Program-made: the position numbers and the translations under genes
Source of the DNA: Takakia lepidozioides
Taxonomy: Eukaryota > Streptophyta > Takakiopsida > Takakiales > Takakiaceae
Direction: 5' to 3'
Assembly: GCA_030704615.1 (NCBI GenBank)
Contig: CM060731.1
Coordinates: 73,574,756-73,638,755 of the forward strand
Length of the DNA: 64,000 nt
Part shown: in pieces, positions 32,255 to 42,847 of the stretch
Layout: each line of letters opens with the position of its first letter
How positions within the stretch are numbered: the first letter of the stretch is position 1
The notes under the pieces: model-generated
The model's database searches: none
What the model saw: only the letters and a program-made list of their open reading frames with translations
Told to the model about the DNA's origin: nothing

Positions 32255-33108
32255 CCCGGTTTAGCTAGCTCAAGAATCCGATTGCAAAAACTTGTATTGT
32301 ACAAAATTTTGTTATAAAGGAATGGGTTCCAAATATTGTGCGTCCTATTTGTGTTTGGAATGGTGATGCATGGTGTGGTTGGCTAGTGTGTAGAATGCAT
32401 GCTAACTTACAAAAGTGGGAGAGGTTAATTGGGTTAATCGTGTGTTTGCGCAGTGCCGAAATCGGGTGACTCCCATCCAAGGGCAAGGAAACTTGCGCCT
32501 TCTTGGGAGTTCACGTGCTAGTGCGTACCTGGCGCGTGCGCGTACTATAACTTTGCTACCGAGGGGGTTGCCTGTAGTGCGGGCTACCGCGGAAGCTACG
32601 TGCTTCCGTTCACGTACTATAATCGTGTAGCCTCGGGACGAAGTCGTAGTGCGGCTTCGGTGTGTTCCCGTACTCAGGCCAGCATTCCAAGGCGGACCCA
32701 ATTGTAGTGATTGGGCGCACGGTTGGTTCAAGGTTATCTTCCTAGTCAAAGAGGGTTCCAAGTGAACCCTTGCTCAAGGTGATGCCAAAGCGGCATCATG
32801 AGCGATCGCAAGCAATGTTGTTGCAGTAATGCGATTCGATCCTCGGGAGGATCGTTCCTTGGCCTTGAAGTAGGCCAAGAAGAGTGCACTGGGAGGAGCT
32901 GGAGAGGCTCCATCCTTGGCTGTGGACTTGGAGGAAGTCGGCCGAACTAGCTAGTGGAGAGTAGAGTCAAGTGTGGGGTTTGGTTCTTTGCCATGGGACC
33001 CATGGTACGGAACCAAACTCCTTGATGTGGGACGCCACAACTTGGATGTTCGTTTCTATAAAATGGACAAGTCGATGAGGACATCGACTCCCTGTTGGTA
33101 GGGGTGTG

Positions 33109-33836
33109 TGTCGCGGCCCTTTGCCTGTGGGCAGGGAGGTCCGGACACGAGTGGGGCTGCCCCTGTGGTGGGGGCAGTAGCAGCGATAGGTACGGGGGCT
33201 GAAGCACCCTTGAGTGAGTGCCCAAGGCACTCAAGGAGACGGAGGCGCTCACTAGGTGGAGCCCCGCACACCGGGTTGCGGTGGGGGTGGCTCCACAAGG
33301 GGTGGTGGTAGCTTAGTGGGACTTAGTGGGGTGGCATAGGACTCACCATGGGGGTGGAGACCTCGTGTGGGAGTCGTGGGGAGTCTTTGGGACTCATCAC
33401 GGTCCATAAGGGCCGTGGTGAGCGGGGCCAAGACTCACCGCGACTCACCACCGGGAATCGAGGGTCTTCGTGGTTGTTCGCCATAAAATGGCTGGCTGGT
33501 TGTGAAACCCCGCGGACAGCTACAGAAAAGTATATGTAGGGAGTAGTAACCCCAGAAACGGTGCAAGCCCGTTGGTGACCAAAACTAGTGAGTAAGCTAG
33601 CTGGCCCGAAAGCGACCAAAAGAGTGGGGAGCTGTTCCGACTGCCATCTACTCAAGGGAATTCTCCTAGTCCCAATTAGGTGAGGGTTTTAGAGGGAAGC
33701 GAAGGGGACCGTTATGTCCCGGTGAGCAGCCGAATCTCCAAGTTGGCCCGGCGGCCAGGTTGGGAGTCAGGCGCGCGCATCAAAGCGAGAGTAACTATGA
33801 CTTGAAGGGGAGTTTACCGAAGTGAGGTGCGCGACA
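33109..33836 (+). repeat. Inverted, longer chromovirus LTR
   Basis: Begins TGTCGCGGCCC and ends GTGCGCGACA. Both ends match the outer LTRs, but in opposite orientation. It carries about 430 bp (33205-33630) that the 298-301-bp outer LTRs lack, between GATAGGT and GTGGGGAGCTG. Either this is a full-length LTR and the outer ones share a deletion, or it gained an insertion. Confidence 0.7.
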
Positions 33837-33905
33837 GCTTTTGCTTTGGCTTGCCCGACCCCATGATGAGGCCAATCCCAAGGACGATCGCGTACTGAAC
33901 TCTAA

Positions 33906-33917
33906 GCTCTGATACCA
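33906..33917 (-). other. Primer-binding site (initiator Met tRNA)
   Basis: The minus strand reads TGGTATCAGAGC, the usual plant retroelement primer site complementary to the 3' end of initiator Met tRNA, two bases inside the LTR at 33920. Confidence 0.85.
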
Positions 33918-33919
33918 AG

Positions 33920-34217
33920 TGTCGTGCACCTCACTTCGGTAAGCTCCCCCCTCAAGTCATAGTTACTCGCTTGATGCGTGCGCCTAACTCCCAACCTGGC
34001 CGCCCGGGCCAACTTGGAGCTCCGACTCGCTCACGGGGCATCAACGGTCCCCTTTGATCTCCCAAAGAACCCTCCAACGATTTGGAACTAGCGAATTCCC
34101 TTTGGTAGTTGGCAGTCCGGAACAGCTCCCCACACCTATCGCTGCCACTGCCCCCACCACAGGGGCAGCCCCTCTTGTGTCCCGACCCCCCTGCCCTCAA
34201 GGCAAAGGGCCGCGACA
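33920..34217 (-). repeat. Chromovirus 5' LTR
   Basis: 298 bp, TG...CA ends, next to the primer-binding site, with TTCAA at 34218-34222 as target duplication. The sequence resumes the 97-bp tandem array right after it. Confidence 0.85.
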
Positions 34218-34222
34218 TTCAA

Positions 34223-35094
34223 TGAGCTGAATACATGCTCCACACATGCAACCTCTTCACACAAGAGGTATCAGGCCCCTATCTTGGCTCCTTGGCTCAT
34301 TGATGCTCTCTAAGACAAGACTAAGCACTCCACAGCCTTTGCCAAGCTCCTGAAACCCTAAGGCTTATAATTCCAGCCACAAGACACTCCTTTTGTGGTG
34401 CAAGAGCTCTTCTTCCAAGCTCTGAAACCCTAGGTGCACATTCCATTGTCTTTCCGCACCTCTAGCTCCTGTTCCTGCCCTACTCTTGCCCATGACAAGA
34501 AGCCCTCTCAATGCTGAAGCTCGAGATTGAAAACCCAATCCAACATACTCCACAAAGTGCACTGCAGCATGGTGCTTTCATCTCTGAGCTCAAGATCAAA
34601 TGCCAAGGTCTACCACCTCGTAACCCACATCGCCTCCGCTTCTAACAACCAAGAGCTCCACGGTGCTCCTTGCATAACAACCTGGTTTCTCTTATTCTCA
34701 AGCAAAAACCACAAGTGCTACAACTAACTCGTATCTGGCACTCACAGATACGAGCTGATCTTTCTCGAGTGATAAAGAAGAAGAATACAAGCACAAGCTC
34801 ATGCGAGCTCACAAAGCTGAAGCATAAACTCATGCATATATAAACTCATCACTCCAATACAAGTCAAGCCAAGTGCACCCCACGCCGTGGGGAATCCACA
34901 CTACGGCGCCATAGCTAGGCGCGGCGAGGCTCAACTCGAGAAAGATGAGCCTCCCGCGCTTGCCATGAAGATAAACCACTCCAGGGCCTAAATCTACCTT
35001 GATGACCCCTGGATTGACACTTGGGCCAATCCCAAATGTCAATATGTAAAAACTAGCTATTTCCTAGCTAGTTTCACACTAGTGGTAAAATAAC
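34223..35094. other. Right part of the nested insertion block
   Basis: Contains the last 97-bp repeat unit (about 34225-34320), then unrecognised sequence. There is a TATATAAAC box at about 34836 and a palindrome aactagctatttcctagctagtt near 35051-35073. A 66-residue frame at 34527-34727 has no known domain. It ends at the TTGTCAT junction. Confidence 0.35.
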
Positions 35095-35101
35095 TTGTCA
35101 T

Positions 35102-35750
35102 CCTCCTTGTCTGGAGTAATGATGGTCTGATGGGATATATTTGAGGAGATGTTGTGACGTGAACCTAGCCCAGTCACAGTCAACTTGGGTGGGGGGTTTA
35201 TGTGCGCCATTGAAGGTATGGCCAAGGAGTGCAATGTCCTATTGAAGTCTCCTGCTAATATGATATGATATTGTTGATGGTCGGGATTGGTAATTGTTTT
35301 GGATATGGTGTTTAGGATTTCAGGTATAAGCGGTAGGTCCTCTACATGGGATGGCATATACATGTGAATGAGAAGAATAGGTCGTAGAGCCGATGGGTGT
35401 AGATGAACGATCTGGAGGTGGATCAAAGATGAATGGGCCGAGTAATTTTAGTGGTGGTGCTTGTTGAGTGATGTGAACGCAAGATGCCGAATGCCACACC
35501 CCCCCTGGTGGTGTTGTAGGGTGCGGAGCGTCTGAGGAGGCATTGTGGGGCGGTGAGGGGGTTACTGTATAAGAGGTAGTAGTCTGGGAGGAGTTTGCTT
35601 ATATAGGAGCTGTTAGTGTTACTGGTGTGTAGCTTGGTTTCTTGTAACAGTATGATGTGAGGGGCGGAGTCCTTAAGGAGGTGGATGAGGCTCTGGATAC
35701 TGGTAGCAAGAGAGCCGATATTCCAGGAGGTGATGATGAGTGAGTTGGTG
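35102..35750 (-). pseudogene. LINE AP-endonuclease domain, N-terminal two thirds
   Basis: The minus strand encodes TSWNIGSLATSIQSLIHLL (catalytic Asn), PHIILLQETKL (catalytic Glu) and, in the 35079-35426 frame, IILAGDFNRTL (catalytic Asp/Asn). These are the first three motifs of exonuclease III-like endonucleases that nick the target DNA for LINE insertion. The last motif (SDHYP) lies across the insertion block near 18.8 kb. A frame change occurs between QETK and GDFN. Confidence 0.75.
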
Positions 35751-37480
35751 CTAGTTGCGGATATAGGGACAAGAGCGGTTGTGTGCTAGGTTTTGTATGG
35801 GTGTAGGTGGTCTTTGGGGGGGGGGTGGGGTGGGGGGGGGGTATTGTAGTTATGGGTGTGGGGCGAATCCCGAGAGAGGGGAGAAATGGCCTTTAGTGTG
35901 GCAGCTAGATGTCTTTGGAGAGGAAGGGGAAATTTGTGAGTGGTTTCGATAAGGTCTAGGTCGGTAGTGGTTATGGTAGCAAGGTGGTTGCCTAGAATTT
36001 TATGTACGGCGTCGGATTGGGAGTGCAACAGATTGAGAGATGAGTGAAGTGTGGATAGATGGTGTGGTGGGGCCAAATAGTTGTGGGGGAGCGGTGGCAA
36101 GCTTTTCAATTGTTGGAAAAATGGGGCGTATTTGGGATTAGAGTGGGAGTGACGAATAACCGTACATGTATCCGACAGAGGTGAAATGATGATTATAAAG
36201 AGAAGATAAGGTGGGGTCTTCGGAAGGGCTTTGAGTTTTTGGCAAGGCTTTAGAAGTGCTGGGTGACGGCTAGGGGGGAGTCCAAATGTTGAAATATGGT
36301 GCGTGGGTGCATGTTTAGTAGGTGGGTCTTGCGGGAAGAAGGGTATGAAGTGGTCGAAGATTTGGCGGTAGTTGGGCATCAGTGACATGGTGTCTGGCTG
36401 AAAGTAAAGTGTATATCTGTCTTGTGCATCTGTGGGAAGTTCCCGGATAATCTTGTTGATAAGAGGAGGACCGGGGTTTGGGTGTATGTCGCCACATCTT
36501 AATAATCAACAGGGATTAAGCAAGTGTTTAAAGTAGAAGGTATTGATGCCGGGGGGGGGGGGGGAGGGGGGTGGGTGGTAGTGTTTAGATTTCCCTAATG
36601 TAGTTGATATCGGCCATTTGGGCTATGAGTGGTGAGGCGGGGATGGTGATATATATAGTGGAGTATCTTGAGGTGTTGAGGGCAGTCGTAGGGTGGCGTG
36701 GCCTTTTGTGCGAAGAAATGGTGGGGAAGATCAGAAGACGTAGTGGCAGCTTGTAACAAGTGAGTAGATAGGGGAGTTATATTTGGCAAAGCGTGTTTGG
36801 AGAATAATATAGTGCAGGTTATAAGATGGGGGAGGGGCCTGAAGTGGGTGATGAGCAGGTTCGGTTGGAGAGGATGAAGTCCGTTCATCCTGTGGTAATG
36901 GTGGGTAGGGTGGCGTGTAGGGGTTGTATTTGGATGTAGCGAACGGGATGAAACAGGATAAAAGTCCCTGTGGATGAATGAGGTGTCGGTTACATGATGA
37001 TAACATACGTGATAGTGTGACATATGGGGGTATGCCATATGCCCAGATACTTAGGCCGGGCGAGTTGACCACTGTTGGATGAAGTATGCGCTGTGGATGA
37101 TATACTGGAGGGTGGCAAATAATTATGTAGTGGGTATGGAGTGTGATGGGGGTGTTTTGTGCATAGCGTATGGGTTGGGGGAAGTTGGCGTATTGTGGGT
37201 AGGGTATATTTCGCGGGTAGTTGCACCTGGTGAGTAAAAGCAGATATGCATGTCATACGTATTATGAGCTGGAGAAAAATTGCGTGGGTCGCTCTGTAAA
37301 ATCATGACTTGGGGAGAGAAATATGGCCCGGTATGGATACGTACATTCTGTGTAAAAAGCGTGAGTAGATCATTGTGTGAAAATATCTGAGCTGAGTAGT
37401 AGAGGTGTGGGAATACCCCCCCCCCCCAGAGAACGAGTAGTTCCGAATAGTTTGTGAAGACAGAGCTGCTTCCCAAGGAT
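35102..37480 (-). mobile_element. Chromodomain-bearing LINE, 5' portion of the split element
   Basis: Minus strand from about 37480 down: Pro/His/Ser/Thr-rich frames with shifts (36595-37476), a frame at 35786-36388 (200 residues, unknown), then an APE-type endonuclease (35102-35750). It stops at 35102, where the other part at 18954 would continue with the end of the endonuclease. The 5' limit is uncertain. G-runs at about 35817-35840 and 36549-36565 and a C-run near 37417 lie inside. Confidence 0.6.
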
Positions 37481-37610
37481 ACATTTTTTCAAGGTAGCAT
37501 TTTCCGAAGGTAGCATTTTTCCCAGGTAACAATTTGCCAGGGTAACATTTTCCCAAGGTAGCATTTTCCCAAGGTAACTTTTTCCCAAGGTAGCCAGTAT
37601 CTCAGAATAT
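37480..37610. repeat. 19-bp minisatellite (ttttcccaaggtagca type)
   Basis: About seven imperfect direct copies of ttttcccaaggtarca. In one minus frame it gives a repeated LGKxYLGKMLPWEN-like peptide. Confidence 0.75.
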
Positions 37611-37924
37611 CTTGTAGTAAAAAAGAGCACGAGTTGGGAATCAGTGGTCTCATAGAGAACCAACGATTCTGAGTAGCTTGAGAAAGAGAAATAGAAAGTG
37701 GTAAGTGTTTTGTATTTGGGAGACAGCATGTGAAGGAGTATTGCAGGTTATAATGAGTAGACCACTGTACAAAAAAGATATTGGAATTGGAGTCAGAGTA
37801 TGGTTGAGTGCCACAAACATAGTGAATTTGTACAAGAATTAGAGGATGCATCGTACTCAGGTGGCTAGAAATGGAAGCCAGCGGATGTAATGTCATGTAG
37901 CAGGGAAGTGTGGTGACACGAAGA

Positions 37925-39783
37925 CTATATGGGCATAAGTATTATTTTGAGAAATAACTGAAGAAGCAAGGACAAGTATATCGGAGGTGGCTGCTGTAAG
38001 GTGGTGGGGGAGAACAGATATATTCTTTGAGGGGTGTCGGATAATTGAAACCAGTAGACAGTACATTGCAGATAGGAGTATACAGTTATAGAGTGGAGGA
38101 AACCGTTCCTGAGGCTAAGCATCGTGTGAGTTAGCTGGAGTGGCCGCAGGTCTAATTGATCGATTGGGAGCTCAAGTTGACAAGTATCAGTGTGTTGGGA
38201 AGTCCAGTCTTTGTCCAGTGCATGTTCCTGGGGTTTAAGTAGCTGAGCCTGCATGGGTAGGATGCGCCAAAGGTAACAATTTGGTAAGCTCACTGCAATC
38301 AGCCATAGATCATTGAAAGGCAACATAGTAGCAAGCCAGTATGGTCTTGTTGCGAAATTACTAGAGAGAGCCAGACACAAATGAGGGGAAGGATAGGAGG
38401 GTTCCCTGTAGATCACAAATCTTAGGAGTGACAAGGGGTAAAGATCCAGCGACGCCGGTTGGCAGTGCTCAGCATGTTCAGCTATCCTTGAACTCCATGA
38501 GACCACCACTCGATTAATCGATTCGACAAACAATTGGCTTGAATCATTCAAGCTCCCGCATTTGGCAATCATGGCAGAAAGGGAACTCGGGGGCAGAACT
38601 AGGCAGAAGTGGTTCCCTGCAATCACACTGGCAGGGTTGGCATTGTGGAAAGAGTGCCACTCATGCGTCCTCTGAGAACTATATGTGCTGATTGCGGTAG
38701 TGGTAGTGAGGATGGGGAAGTCGAGTTGCCGGGGAAGTAGATGGCTGGTCGTTTTACTGCAATTTTGGTCATTTCATGAACTTCAGCTGTGACCCAAATG
38801 AACTGCTTGCAGCCCGTCCAGCATGTTGTCAATCCTGCCCTAACCAAGTACAGTTTATGCCTGTCTATAATAGTGACCAGCTGCTTACATACATCCTGAG
38901 CCCTATTCAACAACTGTGACTGCACAGAATTCTTAAAACACCATGGACCTGGGGAGTTGTTGGCTGGGAACAGGGTGCAGCCGGGCATACAGAGCATGTG
39001 GACAAGGGCGTTCTCCACAGCCATATCTGACTTAAATTCAGCTTTGATGGTGTCCAAATTGCTCCATTTACAATATTCCAGAGCTGCTGGACTGGCACAT
39101 GCGCCGAGGGTACTAATAAGAGTGACCTTATCTGCCTTCATGCCTTCTCTTTGTATTTGCCAAAAGAGTTCGAAAGCACCATCATTATGAACATGCAGAC
39201 CACATTCTGCAATCATCTTGATAAACAAGATAGAGATAGGGGGAGGCCTCTCTAGAGAGGGGCGGTGAGATTGATACCTATGTTGAAAATTATCCAGGTA
39301 CCTCTGGAGAAAGAGCAGCAAAACTTGTCCGGGGAGGTCTGTGTTGATGCAATCAGCAGCAAGGTCGAACAGCGTTGGCGCGATCGCGTATAGTCGCTCC
39401 ACAGAGTGATAAAGGGTCTGCTTGTGGTGCTTAAGAGAAAGCATGGTGCATACACAGCTTGAAGCACTGTCAGCTCTTACCTTGTAAGAGAGCTGGAAGC
39501 TTTTAATCGGTGGGTGGTTTCTCAGGAGCAGGAACAGCTGAGGGGTCGAGCAGCCGGGGCACCTGTGCACCAGGAGCCTGTCAGCAATCTCGAGAAGACA
39601 ATTGCTGCCTTGACGTCGTCCGATCTGTTGAGGGCCCGACATGGTGGGACTCGCAGTTCTTGTTGAGGTGCGTCCATGGGGGTAAGGTGCCTTGCCAAAG
39701 TGCCAGAGGTCCGAGTAGCATGTAGCGCACTTAGGGGGGGAACCCAGGTGTGCGGAATTGCTTCCAAAGGGGTTGAGCACCAC
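37925..39783 (-). pseudogene. PPR-protein-like pseudogene
   Basis: The long minus frame 38623-39783 (386 residues) includes FIKMIAECGLHVHNDGAFEL, FWQIQREGMKADKVTLIST and LGACASPAALEYCKW, which match the P-L-S pentatricopeptide repeat pattern. The next frame, 37925-38626, includes MIAKCGSLNDSSQLF and NRVVVSWSSRIAEHAEHC, another PPR unit. The remaining residues are low-similarity. PPR proteins bind organellar RNA. The repeats here are few, interrupted and frame-shifted, with no E/DYW tail, so this is a relic. The open 386-residue frame may be partly chance. Confidence 0.55.
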
Positions 39784-40655
39784 GCGGCTGCTTCTTTTGC
39801 AAGGTATGAGGGGTGTATTTGGTGCGGATCTTCATTTTCCTGTAAAGGGGGAGGTTGTTGAAGAATTGCCAAAATCGCCGGCAGCAGCGATTCAGCGATT
39901 CAGCTTCTTCGGCAGACCAAGGTCTGTGCATGCTGATCTTCCGCGCAGCCCAGTAATCAGCTCCTGGAGCAGACAACAGTGGTCTAGTGTTCGATTGTAC
40001 CCATGCAGCAACTCCGAATACTCCAGCGAGTTTGCGCAGCTGGTTCCCAGCTTGGGGCAGAGAGAGGTTTGAGAGGTCCAAGGTTCGGCCATCGCGGTTG
40101 GGATATACTGCAGGTACACATCAGGGCCTTTGAAATGATGCGTTGATGGAGCAAGCTCGACCATCGGTTGTTTTAGTTGCCTAAAGTTGTCTTGCGAGTT
40201 GTTCAGAGCAGACAGAACAAACTTATTAGCCATTTTGCGACTCGCCATAAGTGAGGCATTGTACCTGTAGAGCGAAGCAGCTGCGAGATACGCCATGGAG
40301 ACGGTTGTGTATGAAGAAGAACTCCAGAAAGACATGGCGTTTCCTTTTGCGAGAGAGAGAGCCTACTGACATTGTACCGGTCCAATCTTGGAGCCAAAAA
40401 GAGCGAGAGGGGCGTTGGAAGAAGCGTATTGTCATGACGCTGGTGAGCAGGGTGTTGGGAAAGGAGGGGAGGTGGCCAGGGCGGGCGAGGTGGCCGGGCC
40501 AAGGGCGCATATGAGAGACTAGGAGCAGGAGCAGTTGGGGCATAAGCGTGCGCCGCCGGCGCGATAACTGTAGCCAAAGTAGCGGAAATGCTAAATATAA
40601 TATTAAGAAAGACACTAAAAGTAAACATATAGCGGAATCCTAAGGATTTAGTCAT
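39522..40655 (-). other. Overlapping minus-strand frames of unknown origin
   Basis: Frames 40203-40655, 39892-40335 and 39731-40081 overlap. One begins MTKSLGFRYMFTFSVFLNII, which looks like a leader or membrane segment. None shows a known domain. They may be the upstream part of the PPR-like pseudogene on the same strand, or chance frames. Confidence 0.2.
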
Positions 40656-42028
40656 AGATAAAGACTTAGTAGAGAAAACTGTGGGAGAGCGGAGCTCCGG
40701 CCCCCAAGAAGTCTACAATGGTGGTTGTGTAGTGTATTAGGGCCTCTGACCATTTAGCATTAGGATTAGCACATGTTGGTTCATCTATTACCAAAGTGTG
40801 GTCCTATGAGGTTCAGAAAATATCCAATCTTTTTAGGTGTCTCACCATGAGCTTTACGACATCCATGAAAGGTCCCTATGAGTCATGAGAATAGTTAGGT
40901 CATCGTTTGATTTGTCTATTACCATAGTGTGGTCCTCTAAAGTTTAGAAAGTATCCAATTTTTTCTGTTGACGTGGGAGCCACTGTTTAGTACTCCTAGA
41001 AGCTTCATGTTTAGGCCCGTCCGAGCTTGAGTCGAGACCCTAGCATTTTACAATGAGCTGTGCAAATCCATGAGAGGTGCCTACAAGCCATGTCAGAAGT
41101 AGTATAGAATCAAAGTTCTTCCAAGGCTGTAATAGAGTAGGATCATCAAATTGCACCGCGCTTCTCGCTCTTGCATCGTCTAGGGGATTCAAACCCAGTC
41201 CGGTGGGGAAGAATGGTGGTTTTGAAGTATTTTTTATCTGGGAATTCCAACTCTCTCCGAAGAGGGTGAGTCGGGTGGTTTTGAAGTATTTTTTGGCTTT
41301 TTGCTTTTATTTTTTCCCTCTCTCCCGGAAGACTTGAAGTGACTCTCCGAAGAAGGAGAGCCGAAGGGAAATTACTGATCTTCATCTTTTTCATGTCATT
41401 TAAGAAAGTCGTTGACTCCAAGGGATATCAGTGATACCCTAGTAGGGAGAATGTGTGAACCAGAGATTCTAAGTTCTTTTACACTCGGGGTGAGTGTTCC
41501 CCATTGGTCGTCATATATGTAGATGCATGTATTGGTACAAAATTCTTTTCAGATCGTTTTTTATCTTAAGGCAGACAGTTTAGGTATTATACCGCCAAAG
41601 CAGGGCAGTTTGCGAGTTATCTGGGAACCGCTGGTAAAGCACGTAGGAACTTAGATCATGTCTGAGACGACCATGGAGAAGCTCTGGCGTCAAAATGACT
41701 GTAGGGCGCTGCATCGACAGCGAATTAGGCTGCCAATTTGGTACCTGTAACGACAACATGCATCTGTTCGAAACAATACATGACCACTGTTCCAGTCCCG
41801 GATTGCGATCTCTCTATTCTCCTGCCTTTCAAGTCCAGTAGGAGCACACGGCGAGGAGTCTTGGCAATTGGAGGAAACAATCTGTATAGCGATGAAATAT
41901 CGCGACAAAGCAAGTGCTGCATCGGAGCAAACGACGGATGAAGTAGCTTCCCGACGAAGTTTTTGAACTGCTCAGCGATCCAAAGTGTGTAGGAGGGAAC
42001 TCCAAAATATCTGTGACCTAGTGGCAGG
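40656..42028. other. Spacer with a local duplication; no recognised gene
   Basis: Two diverged copies of tctattaccawagtgtggtcct lie at about 40784 and 40914, with related agctnnncnaatccatgarag segments near 40850 and 41053, giving a partial duplication of about 130-200 bp. At 41208 and 41275 the string ggtggttttgaagtatttttt is repeated. A 67-residue frame at 41738-41941 is unrecognised. Confidence 0.35.
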
Positions 42029-42847
42029 CACTACAACAGATCGCGATATTTATGACTGTATATATGACTATTCTGCAGTCATAAACGGTACATATGACTT
42101 CTATGACTATAAGTCGTGCAAACCAAATGAATACAATGAGTACAGGATGGTATGGTTCGGATGACTACAGTCAGATAAACCAAGTGATATCTCTCACTGC
42201 AGTCATATATACCATACTGCAGTCGCCGCTGCCGTGCCACCTAGCAGGCGCAATTGATTAATTTTTTTCTTCAAAAACAATTTAAAAAAAAAACGCCGCG
42301 TCGTACCGCGTTGTGCCACGTGGCATAATGCATTTTATAATAATGAAAAAAACCATGTGACAGCCCATCTAAGGTGCCACGTGCTATCCCTAGCTCGTCT
42401 ACTAAACCTAGGGCCATCTTATCTATTTGATTGTACTTAGAGAAGTTTGAACCTACAACCTCTTTATTATAAGAATTATAGTTCACTACCTGCTAACCAA
42501 TATTATACCCATTAGTCATTCATGTAATCATATGGTATTTTAATTATATTATACACACCAAATTACAAAATCCCCAGTAGTCATCATGACTATATAACCT
42601 CATCTATCTACACTGTAGTCATGGAAATGACTATTAGTGATCAGCTAAATTTGGTCTATTGCCGTTGACCAGCCTTCCGCCCATTCCGGAGCCATGTAGT
42701 CATACAGACGACTACATATGACTACAGTCGTATGAACGACTGCGGGAGGTCAATTTCATATAAAAACATGGTGCAGTCATGGTCAAAGTCAAGAAAACCA
42801 TGACTACCACGGTTTGACAGTCATAATTACCGTGATCTATTGTAGTG
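42029..42847 (-). mobile_element. Non-autonomous CACTA MITE, copy B
   Basis: An 819-bp relative of 16091-16940 in opposite orientation. It has CACTACAACAGATCGCGATA and ACCGTGATCTATTGTAGTG ends and an AGG duplication on both sides (42026-42028, 42848-42850). The interior matches copy A, including the tRNA-like segment and the 71-78-residue frame (MNYNSYNKEV...). Confidence 0.85.

Larger units (their letters stand above)
28835..34217 (-). mobile_element. Chimeric chromovirus (Ty3/gypsy) with inverted internal block
   Basis: Outer LTRs at 28835-29135 and 33920-34217 are in the same orientation, and TTCAA is duplicated on both sides (28830-28834, 34218-34222). A primer-binding site complementary to initiator Met tRNA (TGGTATCAGAGC on the minus strand, 33906-33917) sits 2 nt inside the right LTR, so the element reads on the minus strand. 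Minus-strand RNase H, integrase and chromodomain lie at 29985-31900. 31905-33836 is instead a plus-strand 3' end: chromodomain, 3' untranslated region and an LTR. Gag, protease and most of RT are missing. Confidence 0.8.

Noticed and set aside
38623-39783. A functional 386-residue PPR gene
   Set aside because: Only about two recognisable repeats, in a frame whose other parts have no PPR pattern and whose neighbour repeat is in another frame.
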